A stretch of DNA of 64,000 nucleotides from Ectobius pallidus. Lineage: Eukaryota; Arthropoda; Insecta; Blattodea; Ectobiidae. Position 1 is the stretch's first letter. Every line of letters begins with the position of its first letter. The notes under the pieces were generated by a model. It did no database searches. It worked only from the letters and a program-made list of their open reading frames with translations, and was not told where the DNA came from. Location: assembly GCA_964059195.1 (NCBI GenBank), contig CAXKWD010000002.1, forward strand, positions 148,693,042-148,757,041, given 5' to 3'. Of the stretch, positions 1-10,064 are shown one piece after another. Both the position numbers and the translations under genes were made by a program.

Positions 1-540
1 ACAGTTAAACTGATGTGAATTGATCTGAAGTTGAAACTATACTGCATAAACCAGTATGATCATACGACGGCGACGGAAATTTTTCCACCCCGTGTGTAAA
101 CGTTTCATTTCTTTGGACGGCGACGGCAAATTCTCCGCGACGGAAAAAAAAGCCATGTGTGTAACCAGGCTTACTGGTAAATGCAAGAAGAAAGCAAGAG
201 TATCATTCCACTGTAACCTACTAGTGGTTTACTATGAAGCCCAGGCCTTTAAGTTCTTACAGGTTGTAAGTTGCCACTGGGTTGTTATCTCATATTGATA
301 ACGCCTGGTTGTATACCAGTACATGTGAGTTAGTTGGAGAATTTAATGTTGTAATGGCATGTTGCCATGGTAGGTCAATGGTAGAGCAGCAGCACGGACA
401 GCTGAAGAACCTGGTTCAAATCCTGGCTATGGCCTTGAATTTTTCAGTCTAATTCTACCTTTCCAAGAGTGTCAATTGTTGCAATTATGCTGGTCGCAAG
501 AAATTTGTAAAGCAATGTAAAGAGAAACCATTGAGAAGTA
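1..540. other. non-coding stretch, nothing recognised except a tRNA-like sequence
   Basis: AT-rich sequence without a supported gene. A GC-richer patch near 60-150 contains two diverged copies of a motif beginning acggcgacgg, which opens a short 80-codon frame that I do not consider a gene. The tRNA-like sequence at 364-433 is listed separately. By gene order this region is probably intron or 3' flank of the AlaRS gene. Confidence 0.5.
364..433 (+). other. tRNA-like sequence (tRNA pseudogene or SINE head)
   Basis: A 70-base cloverleaf-like fold can be drawn. The 7-bp acceptor stem pairs gccatgg with ctatggc (one G-T). There is a D-arm with one mismatch, a 4-bp anticodon stem with loop acggaca, and a T-arm with the B-box-like ggttcaaatcc and one mismatch. 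The base at the usual U33 position is c and there are stem mismatches, so a functional tRNA is unlikely. The conserved A-box and B-box point to a degenerate tRNA gene or the 5' part of a SINE. Confidence 0.35.
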
Positions 541-1041
541 CAATAGAACCTGCATTATCCATTGCACTGAAGGGGATAGGGTGAATGGTTAAGCAAAAGT
601 TGGATAATCTATTCAATAAAATAATTTCATACATGGGTTTGCAATTATATGGAATCTCTGAGGGACATTTCTCAGAAAGTGAATGTTTAATTTTACAAGT
701 TTAGAAAAACACCCTTTCTACAATACGGTAGCACTGGAATTTCTGAAGGTAATTTCTTTGAAAGCAAACAATGGCTAAGCTTATATCTTTCACCAGCTTC
801 TGTTGTGGACATAACTACATCCTACTTCAGGTAGTAAAACAGCTTTATACTAAAATAAACATGTACACTAATATCATGTTCAGCTGTTCATTTTTTCCTT
901 TTAAAAAAATTCACTGTAGAATAATATAAAGTACTGTACAAAAAATACATAAATGTAAGAATAAAATTAAATACATATTGAGCCAGGGTCAGAAAATTCG
1001 CTGATTGGTTAATAGGGTGATGGAAAATCAGGGTTCTACTG
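541..1041. mobile_element. Tigger/pogo-like MITE
   Basis: The ends are imperfect inverted repeats: the left end reads caatagaacctgcattatcc and the reverse complement of the right end reads cagtagaaccctgattttcc. Both are flanked by TA, the target duplication of the Tc1/mariner/pogo superfamily. CAGTAGAACC-type ends are typical of pogo/Tigger elements. No transposase coding is visible in the 501 bp, so it is non-autonomous. Confidence 0.5.
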
Positions 1042-1043
1042 TA

Positions 1044-1771
1044 GTAAGGAATAAATTGTTTTAAATGTATTTTGCAAATTTTGAAGTATCCAACCTAAAG
1101 TATTCAGGAAATAGTATCTAACAGCAGGGTTTTTTGAAGTTTCAACGCAGACCAATGATCCTAAGAACCAGTTTGACGTGCTAAGCATGAAGCAGATGTG
1201 TTTTATTGCTGCCATGATTTGACATTTCAGGAAGATATTAAGCAAGGCAGTCTTTTAATTCAAAAACCTCAGTCATGTCTTCACAAATTTTGAAACTGTT
1301 TGCACAAGGTTGAATCTAGATTCTTAGTCCAAGAATAGAAATAATTTTTGTTCTGCTAACTCAACATTTAAGGAGAGGAAAGAGCTGACAATACAGAAAA
1401 AATGCTTTGTTATTGTCCACAAACCAGATGTACAGTAATTTTGCTAGTCCAACTAGTAATTTTGCTTTCCAATAGATAAGGAATGGCAGTGAATTTTCGC
1501 AAACAAGGCCATCCTTCTGGAAACTCTCCCTCTACTTGTCTTAAGAGAGACATTTCATAGAAAAATTATACACACAGCAAAGAAGGCAGAGCCATAATAG
1601 CAGTCTGAAGTATTAAAAGAATACAGGATAGTACACATTGGTGTGCTGACTGCCATTGATACTTGCATCAAAATCTTGCACACCACTGAAAACTTCTAAA
1701 TTTATTCAACAGTAATAGTCTGTTACAAAGCAAATTTGTATTAATAAATTTCATTTTCCAGTGAGGGTCAG
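1044..1771. other. non-coding, nothing recognised
   Basis: AT-rich sequence with only short spurious frames. No inverted-repeat ends, RNA gene or protein similarity could be recognised by eye. A 12-13 bp word, caaatttgtatta, at 1731-1743 recurs at 4979-4991 on the far side of the long inverted-repeat element. It may be that element's target duplication or chance. Confidence 0.4.
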
Positions 1772-1931
1772 ACTTATAAGTTCAGTAAAAAATTTCCACC
1801 TTATACCCTCAGTGTAGAAGTAAGAACCCAGAGTTTTGTCATCAAATGTATTGTTTAATTAAAATGTTAAAAACAGATCATCAGCTTACTAGGCCTAGTC
1901 CCAAAGTGACTTAAAAGCGTTAAAACATTAA

Positions 1932-2502
1932 CAGACTTACTAATAATCCAGTTGTAACATTTATACCAGGAATATACACAGCTGAGGAGAAAAAATGTAC
2001 TAATAATCCTTGCATAAGGCTGAATGTGTGCAACGCTTTACACAGCCTGGCCCCCTTGTATAAACTTGACATAAATAATCAAGATGGCCGATATCCGCAA
2101 CAGCTGGTCGTTTCGTAGATGTCTGAGATTGAATTTTGAGGCTATGCATATTCTGAGCTGCTTTTGTGGAATTATAAACATTGTTCCTTGTTTGCGGGGC
2201 ATATTTCCATACTTGTACCCATGATTACAGCTTTCTGAAAACAATATAATGAAATACTGAAACTAGAATTACTCTCGGCAGACTCGGCATCGCTGTTCGC
2301 CCGCTGCTCCGACAGATGGCTTTCAGCAGTCCTTCAAAGCAGTAGCCAAAGGCTATGAAAAGCGTGACGTGTTTGATGACGTTCATGTTCAAACCCGGTG
2401 TAACCCTCGGCAGTTACACCGTGTTTATTGGTAATATGGCTTATGTATAACTTGCGTGGAGAACCAAACAACCGTTCAACGCAGCTTTTATTAGTAAGGC
2501 TG
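1932..2502. mobile_element. PIF/Harbinger-type MITE, TAA target duplication
   Basis: A 571-bp insertion in the left arm of the long inverted-repeat element. Terminal inverted repeats are cagacttactaataa (left) and, reversed, cagccttactaataa (right). The flanks are TAA at 1929-1931 and 2503-2505, and the opposite arm shows a single copy at the empty site. A 3-bp TWA-type duplication fits PIF/Harbinger. No transposase domain is visible; two short minus frames inside are not recognised. Confidence 0.75.
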
Positions 2503-2989
2503 TAAATCTCAAAATAAAAATAATAAATTAAAATACTTTGAGATCTATCAGAAATAAGACGTCTTATTAATGATGCATTAATAATTGTCATAAAAAAACA
2601 CAGATGTTCACTGTAGTAGGCTTATAATATACTTAACGTTGATCATTCCAGTCGTGTCTTGCTGAATAAAATCTGCCGGTGAATACACAATGTTGAAAAA
2701 ACTTCATGTATTGGAAGTTGATAAACACTGAATAATTCTTGAAGGATATTCTTGCTTAATATCTGTATGTAGTTCATAGGTTATAGCATATGACAAAACC
2801 TAGGGCTCTCCTCAGTTTATCGGGATGCATTTCGACTTAAATAAGTCATCTTCAGCCTATAAATAGAAATATATAAATGCAAAAATATATTTCTATTTAT
2901 AGGCTGAAGATGACTTATTTAAGTCGAAATGCATCCCGATAAACTGAGGAGAGCCCTAGGTTTTGTCATATGCTTTAACCTATGAACTA

Positions 2990-3098
2990 CAGTGCCATAT
3001 TTTTGACTCGTGGCCGGCCGGCAGGAGGAACGGTGAGAAACACTGTGCGCACGCAGCTACCTCTCGCCGGCCGGCCACGAGTAAAAAATAAGGCACTG
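2990..3098. mobile_element. 109-bp TA-site MITE with GC-rich hairpin
   Basis: Inserted in the right arm of the long inverted-repeat element. The ends read cagtgcc and ggcactg, within inverted repeats of about 33 bp that include ggccggccggc. The flanks are TA at 2988-2989 and 3099-3100, and the other arm preserves the uninterrupted site. Size, inverted repeats and TA duplication indicate a Tc1/mariner-type MITE. There is no coding capacity. Confidence 0.8.
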
Positions 3099-3631
3099 TA
3101 CATACAGATATTAAGCAAGAATATCCTTCAAGAATTATTCAGTGTTTATCAACTTCCAATACATGAAGTTTCTTCAACATCGTGTATTCACCGGCAGATT
3201 TTATTCAGCAAAACACGACTGGAATCATCAGCGTTAAGTATATTATAGGCCTACTACAGTGAACATCTGTGTTTTTTATGACAATTATTAGTGCATCATT
3301 AATAAGCCATCTTATTTCTGATGGATCTCAAAGTATTTTTATTTATTATTTTTATTTTGAGATTTAATGTTTTAATGTTTTTAAAGGAAGGGTAAACTAA
3401 AAAAATACCATTTTCTAATTTTAATCTCATCGCACGGAGCTTTGAATTACGAAACGAATGGTGATCTCGTGAACTTCAGGTGCCCAATATTACGCCTTGT
3501 ACGGGTGAAGTAAAACGCTCCTGTGACGTCACTCCTGACTAACTCGCTGGCAGGACAACAGCATTACGTAATGCTCGCGCATGTGTTTCGAATACACTAC
3601 AAAGTCTCATTTGTGTTTGTTGTTGATAGAG

Positions 3632-4023
3632 ATGCCTGCAATGTTACCTTCTAAGGACAAATCTCGTATTCACAAATTAATATCACACGAAAAGAAAATG
3701 ACAAGGAATTATTTAAAGAGTTGCAAGGAAAAAAAGAAAATACGGAATGGTGTAAATGTGGGCTGTGTGTACATATGAAAACGGGCCACGAAAGTGTGTG
3801 TTGTTGGGACCGTGAAGTAATTTGTGAACAGAAGGGGGTTGTAGACTGTATAACACGACATTGCTCATTCGATAGCGTTATTATAAATAAAGATACACTA
3901 GTTGCCAGGCGTTATCAGTTAATACTTAGAGCTAATACAGTTAAAAAACAAAACATTTTTCAAGATACGAACAGAGTCACTTTCAGATTCAGAATCATCT
4001 TTTGCGGTAGTAGAAATTTCTGA
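3632..4023 (+). pseudogene. P2X7 C-terminal-like Cys-rich protein, frameshifted
   Basis: The first frame starts at the ATG at 3632 and encodes a charged, Lys/Ser-rich segment. A shift of frame near 3721-3770 leads to a Cys-rich block containing WCKCGLCVHMKTGHESVCC. The C-x-C-x2-C pattern followed by a Glu-Ser-x-Cys-Cys run and further Cys/His resembles the zinc-binding cytoplasmic tail ('ballast') of P2X7 receptors, which also occurs in many unnamed invertebrate proteins. There are no membrane segments, so this is not a receptor. It shares a transposon with the convergent THAP gene and probably served transposition or DNA binding. Function is unknown and the reading frame is broken. Confidence 0.5.
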
Positions 4024-4588
4024 AATGCTAAAAGAGCTATCTAAATCACAATTTCTAGAAGAAACATTGAATGAATCTGTGCAAACATTGACATAAGTTT
4101 CATTTCCTAGTTCACACTGAACGCCTACTCTGTTAGAAACTGAATTTTCGTCATAAATACTAGATTCCACATTCATGATTTGTCCATTCCCGGATACTGA
4201 AGGATTACTATTCAAATCTTGCAACAACTCTCTCATTTCCTTCTTCCTCAAGTACGACGATTTTCTTTTCTTCATTGGCGGTGTATCAGATTTCCCACGT
4301 AAAAGAAGTGATGGCACAGCACTTCTTTTTTAAACAGATTGCGGGGTTTCTCCAGATAACTGTGTTCGTAACTGTACCAAAAGCTCGGTATCATTTTCTT
4401 CAAAATGTTGTGAACAAACCGTACTGTATTTAGTAGGAACAAATTTTTCTCTTTTCATTTTTATCAGCCATTGCTTATTTACGGTCGGGTGACTTATCTC
4501 TGTTGGGAAATCGATGGAAAGATATTTTAAGTGTGTTATCACTCTTCGACGATGAGTTTGTACACCCCACAACACAACAATAAACCAT
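3919..4588 (-). pseudogene. THAP-domain protein of a DNA transposon, broken frame
   Basis: Starting from the ATG at 4588, the frame opens with MVYCCVVGCTN, the first Cys pair of a THAP C2CH zinc finger. It continues through an FHRFP-type block to about 4480, where a one-base frameshift occurs. The second half follows in the other frame: a conserved Trp (KQWLIKM), FVPTK, then VCSQHF, the Cys-x2-His pair. An in-frame stop at 4327-4329 interrupts the region after the THAP domain. The Ser/Asp-rich tail continues to 3919. THAP domains bind DNA and are common in P-element and related transposases. No catalytic domain is visible downstream, so the element is presumably deleted or the domain is a separate subunit. 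Confidence 0.7.
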
Positions 4589-4983
4589 TGTTTGAACAGA
4601 TACTCATTAAAAAACTGTAACAGTAGACAGAATGCTGTGAAATGTCTTTCACCGGGCGAGACTGAGCCAAGCCTTCGTCAAGCGTGACGTCACGCGCCCA
4701 TCGCGTTACAATAAATAGATTCGTTTTGTGATTAAATGTGAAGGTGTAAAACATTTCTAACAGTGAATATCATTTCTTAAAAACATTCTCTTTCAATCCG
4801 TATGAAGAAAATGATACTGAATTTTTAGTTTACTTTTCCTTTAAGTCACTTTGGGACTAGGCCTAGTAAGCCGATGATCTGTTTTTAACATATTAATTAA
4901 ACAATACATTTTATGACAAAACTCTGGGTTCTTACTTCTACACTGAGGGTATAAGGTGGACATTTTTTACTAAACTTACAAAT

Positions 4984-6442
4984 TTGTATTATTTTTCTTT
5001 ATTTCCGCATGCAAGAACACATTGCAATTTATTTTTATAACTTCTGAAATTATAAAGTAACAATTTATTTTAAAAATGCAGTAATTTACAAAGCTGAAAT
5101 TTAAAGATATGTGTGGCATTTACATACCAGGGCAAAGTAAACCCATTTAAATGTCTGGCTTGAGGGGTTAACTTCAAACTTAGTGAAGGGTGATAAACAA
5201 ATGCTATCACTCTCCAGGTGGAGGTTTCATTACCAAAGACTGAGTTACGCTTATATATTGAGAATTAAAACATTCAAATCCACATAAATGTTGTAAGTAA
5301 AAACTTACAAAATTAGATGGGTTCCCCATTATCATCAGCTAAGATCTAATGACAAGTTTGCTTCTCTGTTTACCAGATGTCCTCCAGGTTGTATGAATTT
5401 GAAAATGAGGTCATTGTTCTTATAAAGTCAAAATTTAATAAAATTTAGTAATGATAAAACTCCCTATCGATTATCTTGAACATGTACAAAGTACCGATAT
5501 AATAATCATTTTTACACTGAAAATACATAGAGTCAAACTGAACATCATTTTGTACAATTGATGTAATTTGTACTTCGTGAATAATCACTTATGTTTAATT
5601 ATTAAGAAAATATATTCTCCACAGTAAAAATTCTTTTTGTGTTTGTTAAAGAGAATAATTTTATTCCTTTAAAGGAGAATAAGAAAATGTAATTATCTTT
5701 AATCATATAAAATTTGTATTTGATTAAATGCAATCATCTTGAAAAGAATATGCTAGAAAAGGTCATTCCAATTTAGAAAAGATTTTGTTTACCTTGAGGA
5801 CAATGGTTTTAATATGATGTAATAATTTGGAAACGTGATTTCAAAATTAAAAATCCCTTTAGGCAGGCCTACAGGCTGAGGTAGATTTCAAAGTGCTTTT
5901 GGTTTAATTTATTATCGCTGTGCAGCACCCTTCTTTTTTAGCCTTGGCATGGCAAACCCGCAGTAATAAGAACTGAATTCGGTAAAGAGGAAGAGCCTAC
6001 AATCATTTGTTTTGACAACAAGAATAAGATATAATATTCTTGGAGGCCGTGCGCAAGATCAGCAATGAATAAAATTAGCAAAGCCGCTAAACAAGACAAA
6101 ATTATGATATTATCATAATAATAATTCTTTTAAGTGTTATTATGTTGAAACATTAAAATCTCACGTCATATGAGAGCTATCAAGAAACTAGTTATTGATT
6201 TGGTTCAAATATCTTCAAAATTACGGCCGCTATCGTGTAAAGATATAAATATATATATATATAAATATCACAAAATTTTTTTTTGAACGGGCGGTGGTTT
6301 CGTACTTAGGGGAGCATGAAACGTAAAGATATGAAAGAATTTTTCAAAAATCATGACATGGTATCCATTGCAATAGGTAGATTTTTCTTCGAAATCTACC
6401 TAAAATGTATTGGAAGTTAACACAGTGAAATTATATAACATA
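4984..6442. other. non-coding, nothing recognised
   Basis: AT-rich sequence with short (TA)n runs near 6245-6262 and no supported open reading frame. No inverted-repeat ends or RNA gene could be recognised. Probably AlaRS intron or flank containing old, decayed repeats. Confidence 0.4.
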
Positions 6443-6647
6443 ATAATTATATAAGAGTTGAATTTTTACACAAAAACTTCACTTTTGGTATAGTTTACCT
6501 GAACTAGTTTCGGTGCCTTCGCAACCATTGTCAACAACTATACTTCAACTGATGTACTTCAGTACTTGCGAAGGCGGTGAAACTAGTTAAGGTAAACTAT
6601 ACCGAAAGTGAAGTTTTTGTGTAAAAATTCAACTCTTATATAATTAT
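6443..6647. mobile_element. 205-bp foldback/MITE with ~85-bp inverted arms
   Basis: The left arm (from 6443, ataattatataagag) and right arm (to 6647) are inverted copies with few mismatches over about 80-85 bp. The arms include aggtaaactata and gaactagtttc. The ~40-bp spacer around 6528-6565 is unpaired. Typical of a small non-autonomous foldback element. The target duplication is not clear. Confidence 0.65.
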
Positions 6648-6739
6648 CATGTGATTTCAATTGTTTTATGTCATCACATAACTTATGTAGTGACATGATA
6701 ATTGCCATGATGTGATTTTGTTTTCTTCCGAATGTGTTT

Positions 6740-6955
6740 TTTTCTCTTTCTCTTTCTCTCTCTCTCTCTTTCTCTTTTTTCTCTCTCTCTCTTTTTACCT
6801 TACTATTTTTCTCTCTCTTTCTCTTTTCTCTCTCTCTCTTTCTCTCTATCTCTTTTTCTCTTTCTCTTTCTCCCTCTCTCTTTTTTTCTCTCTCTCACTC
6901 ACTCTCTCTCTGTTTTTCTCACTCTCTCTCTTTCTCTCTTTTTTTTTTTTTTTTG
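6740..6955 (+). repeat. polypyrimidine (TTTCTCTC)n microsatellite
   Basis: About 210 bp of almost pure T and C on the plus strand, ending in a T run. The long Leu/Ser/Phe frames across it are composition artefacts. Homopurine-homopyrimidine mirror-like tracts of this length can form triplex DNA in vitro, which is general knowledge rather than evidence here. Confidence 0.9.
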
Positions 6956-6956
6956 T

Positions 6957-7210
6957 ATATGAGCCCCTTAAAGCCCAAGTGGCTTTTTAGTTTTTGGATT
7001 TTTTTAGTTATGGTCAGGATCCTATTCAGAAAGTGTTCTTCTATTAATAGCGCAAATGGTGTAAGTCATAACTTGCATAGCAACCCTGTAGATAGGAGCA
7101 CAATTTTATGCTGTCCATAAAGCCATGTATTTGGTGACAGACAAAACCTTCAATATCTCAGAACAGCAGTAATGTGAGTTACACCACTTGGGCTTTAAGG
7201 GGCTCATATA
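6957..7210. mobile_element. 254-bp MITE with 27-bp inverted repeats
   Basis: The left end reads tatatgagccccttaaagcc and the same sequence is present inverted at 7184-7210, for 27 matching bases. A second, diverged copy of the end (tatatgagggcgttaaagcc) follows directly at 7207. No coding. Target duplication is probably TA, within the TATA at both edges. Confidence 0.65.
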
Positions 7211-7384
7211 TGAGGGCGTTAAAGCCAAAGTGGTGTAGGTCATGTTTTTTAAAATTTTTAACCTAAGTATTGCAATGCAATGTTGCGGTATAGATATGAA
7301 TGTTAGCAGGAAGAGTCGTGTAAGTCCTATTATGTTTATACATCATATATATACCTATATACATAGGTGGGAGGATAATATTAG

Positions 7385-8382
7385 GAGAAACTAGCTGAAA
7401 AGGCCCGGCGTTGCCCGGGCTTTGTATTTTTTAATTTGAAAATATGGAGGACTTTCGATTTTGAAACTCTAGGTCCTTATATAATGTATGTAAAACTTGA
7501 AATGAAGAAAAAGATTTATCACACTGAAACTATTCCATCAGAAAACGCTAGATATAGCTTTTTATGGTTCGTAGAGGATGTCGAATGCTGCATTTCGTTG
7601 CTTCTACACATCATGCCTGGGAGGGGTTGAAATAAGAAGAAACATAAATTACATAAGAATGTATTGACTTGACGGAAAATTTTATTTCTCATTCTCATGT
7701 TACCATACAACCGTTTCGGGGCTAAAATAAAAGAGAAATGCAGTATCACTCTCATACTTTCCTCCCCTAAACCCGGGACATAATCACTGCCTTCTAGACT
7801 GTAGCCATTACTCGTGTATACACTCCCTGTCCTATAAGGCTAATTTTGCGTACGCGGCGACATTATAGATGGCAGCACCTTTCACACCCAGCTGCAATAC
7901 CCTTTACATTACCGTATGCTATGTTGCCCTCTGAAGTATAAACTCAGAAACTGAAATATGCTGGAATTTCATGCTATCTGGGTGTGAACTGTGTCGCCTC
8001 TACTGGAGAAATTAGGCAATTTAACAATACTCTGAACTCCATGTTAAAATTAAGTATGGACAGGCAGTGTAATTCTCGAGATGGCGGTGATGCTGGAATT
8101 TCAATTATATAGTTGCCAAGGCCCTATATGGTCACAGTAAACAACACACTGTTGTCATGTGAACTAAACAGCATTTCATTTTTTTTCAGTATAATATTCT
8201 CAGAAATTATATAATTTTCAAGGGAAGGAGTATTTTGTTTGAATTTTAATGTTGACCGCGTTACTTCCCGGGCTTAACTGAGTATGTGTGCAATATTTCG
8301 TGTAGATTGGTAAAGAAATGTAGATTTGTATAGGGAACAAACATACATATATACACACTTTCGATTTTATATATTAGATTAT
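7385..8382. repeat. dispersed repeat, possibly a non-autonomous retroelement
   Basis: The segment starts ctagctgaaaaggcccggcg and ends with repeated acatacatatatacacac followed by ttatatattagat. Repeats with a 'ctagct...cccgggctttgtat' head and an 'aaacatacata...' tail are widespread in arthropod genomes and often relate to RTE-type non-autonomous elements. That link is from memory and uncertain. The short frames inside (7436-7630 plus, 7519-7755 minus) are not recognisable proteins. Confidence 0.3.
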
Positions 8383-9075
8383 TGTAATGCATCTAAGAAA
8401 ACCTTCTGTTTCTGTAAATGCATAAAACATGACTTACATCACTATAATTATATATAGAATTTGTAATGCTGATTCCTATAATACTGGGGGAGGGGAGGGG
8501 TGGGAAGAGGGGTGGAGGAAGGGGTCATACATATTCCAAGATGTTGATATTAATGATTGATTAACATAATTAACATGGAAATGATGGTAATAAATAGTTA
8601 TAGGGTCAAAACCTTCGTTTTTCGGATATTTTTTTACATTTCGGGAAACTTTGTCTAACTTTGATCGGCCGCATCTCGGTTAATATTGGGTCTACAAATT
8701 CATCTTAGCAACCACATTTTAGCAAATTTAATGCTCTACAACTTTGTATTGTACTATGGTGCACAAAATATGCTTAATGTACGAGATATAACCGAAAAAC
8801 TGAAAAAGTCCTAAAATTTTGAGGTTTTTGCCCCTCCCCTAGTTAGCACAGGGTCCTCGAGGTCGAAAACTTAGGATAGACATCCTAGAGTACCCCCATT
8901 TGTAAAAATTTCATTACCTGTAAAAATGTCATTAACTTCGGAATATTTTCCAGCTAGCCCCCTATTTTTCATTATATCGACTGGACTATAATTGGCGTTC
9001 CAGATAGTTGGAGTTCTACTGTATACGTATTTTTTAACACAAAAGAATACATTTAAGTTAAGATTACACATCTCA
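8383..9075. other. non-coding; G-rich tract and a fragment resembling long-TIR arms
   Basis: Contains a G-rich run at 8486-8525. At 8600-8880 is a block with 'cgagatata', 'accgaaaaac' and a 22-base match, inverted, to 59845-59867. The block resembles the arms of the PIN-like/CXC elements elsewhere in the window and may be a solo arm. No gene. Confidence 0.35.
8486..8525 (+). other. potential G-quadruplex tract
   Basis: Successive runs of 5, 4, 4, 3 and 4 G separated by one to three bases satisfy the G3+N1-7 rule on the plus strand. Formation in vivo is not shown. Confidence 0.5.
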
Positions 9076-9154
9076 TTACTACTACTACTACTTACTACTT
9101 CCTACCCACCACTTACTACTACCCACCACCACCCACCAACCACCCACCACCCAA

Positions 9155-9196
<42 letters not shown>

Positions 9197-9590
9197 CACT
9201 ACTACTACTACTACTTACTACTACCAACTACTAATCACAACAAACTACTACTAACTATAACTACTACTAACTACTAACAACTATTACCAACTATTACCAA
9301 CTATCACCTAACACCAACTACTAACTACCGAGTATCACCAACCACTTACCTCAACCAACTACCACCAACCACCTACCACTACTACTTACCACCACCTACC
9401 ACTTACTACTTACCACCACCTACTTACTACTTACCTCCACCTACTACTACCACCACCTACTACTTACTGCTTACCACTACCTACTACTTACCACTTATTA
9501 CTTCTAACTAACTACTACTACTACTACTACTACTTACTACTACTACTTACTACCACCACCACCACACCCACCACCACCAGCAACACCACT
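9076..9590 (+). repeat. (TAC/ACC)n imperfect microsatellite
   Basis: About 515 bp made of TAC, ACC and CTTA-type units, very poor in G. Imperfect arrays of (ACT)n, (CCA)n and taccacc alternate. The long Leu/Thr frame at 8992-9234 is a composition artefact. Confidence 0.9.
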
Positions 9591-9937
9591 TGGAATGAAG
9601 AACTTTGTTTACTACTACAATAAACAATTTTGATTTTTGACCAGTTTTAGAAATATTTTTATAGGCTACCGCTTTTCCTTGAATTTGTCACGTTAACAGT
9701 CCCTAACAATCAGCTGAATGGTTGTAAAAAATCATCTTCTGTAAAAGTGTCATTTTTTAAAGTATTGCAAAGTTATACTGAAGCCATCAGATTTTTAATT
9801 TCGAAGTACTGCTTTCTTCAGTTTTAAATCACAGAAAAATCACTGTATACAGATTTCCCTTTATTCCCTATTTCTTCAACGCCAATAAATTTTCAATTAC
9901 TGTAGTTGCAACATGGTACAAATGCTAGTGCACTTAC
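9591..9937. other. intron sequence 3' of AlaRS exon, nothing recognised
   Basis: AT-rich intron sequence between the TAC microsatellite and the AlaRS exon. It contains the exon's donor site (gtaagt on the minus strand) at its right edge and no other feature. Confidence 0.5.
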
Positions 9938-10064
9938 CTCGGGAAATGTGTCACCCAACAAATCTACTACTGTGTGGACGAGACTTGCAAAAAATCCAGG
10001 TTTTGCATTAAGCTTTTCGGTAGCATACCTCACAGCACGACGTAAGATTCGCCTCAAAACATAC
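9938..10064 (-). CDS. AARS1: alanyl-tRNA synthetase, internal exon (most 3' exon in window)
   Basis: A 127-base exon bounded on the minus strand by an acceptor ending tttttatag and a donor gtaagt. It encodes [20 protein letters not shown] and continues to [10 protein letters not shown], part of the class II AlaRS catalytic core just before the editing-domain half. The exon begins with one base (G) that completes the GG left by exon 50854-50999. The join is Gly-Tyr in the conserved GRG-YVLRR context, so the two exons are consecutive although separated by about 40.8 kb. AlaRS charges tRNA-Ala with alanine. The next exon downstream (below 9938) was not found. Confidence 0.93.

Larger units (their letters stand above)
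3384..4841. mobile_element. two-gene DNA transposon with THAP and P2X7C-like genes, TA target duplication
   Basis: A 1458-bp insertion in the right arm of the palindromic element. Ends are inverted repeats (left aaggaagggtaaactaaaaa; right, reversed, aaggaaaagtaaactaaaaa) flanked by TA at 3382-3383 and 4842-4843. It carries two convergent decayed genes: a plus-strand P2X7 C-terminus-like Cys-rich protein and a minus-strand THAP-domain protein, whose 3' ends overlap around 3919-4023. Two-gene layout, a THAP protein and a 2-bp duplication recall the ISL2EU group, but no nuclease or DDE domain is visible, so this is an inference. Confidence 0.65.
1772..4983. mobile_element. long inverted-repeat (foldback-like) element with three nested insertions
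   Basis: Two near-identical arms in opposite orientation meet at a centre near 2880. The left arm is 1772-1931 plus 2503-2870. The right arm is 2890-2989, 3099-3383 and 4842-4983. Removing the insertions at 1932-2502, 2990-3098 and 3384-4841 leaves an almost perfect palindrome of about 1.07 kb. Each insertion is absent from the opposite arm, so the arm gives the empty site directly. No coding is seen in the arms. The superfamily is unknown and the outer target duplication is uncertain. Confidence 0.8.

Noticed and set aside
3750..3930. A real P2X receptor gene
   Set aside because: Only a Cys-rich tail-like module is present, inside a TIR-bounded transposon, with no transmembrane segments.
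6712..7120. Three overlapping Leu/Ser/Phe-rich plus-strand frames
   Set aside because: They are the three translations of the CT microsatellite and its flank; pure composition effect.
8992..9234. 80-codon Leu/Thr/Pro-rich frame
   Set aside because: Lies on the TAC/ACC microsatellite; no domain.
9076..9590. CRISPR-like array of short repeats
   Set aside because: Units are 3-10 bp microsatellite motifs with no spacers; the genome is eukaryotic.
1..9937. Downstream AlaRS exons (editing domain and C-terminal regions)
   Set aside because: Minus-strand frames in this interval were read; none matches AlaRS. The 3' exons are presumably outside the window.
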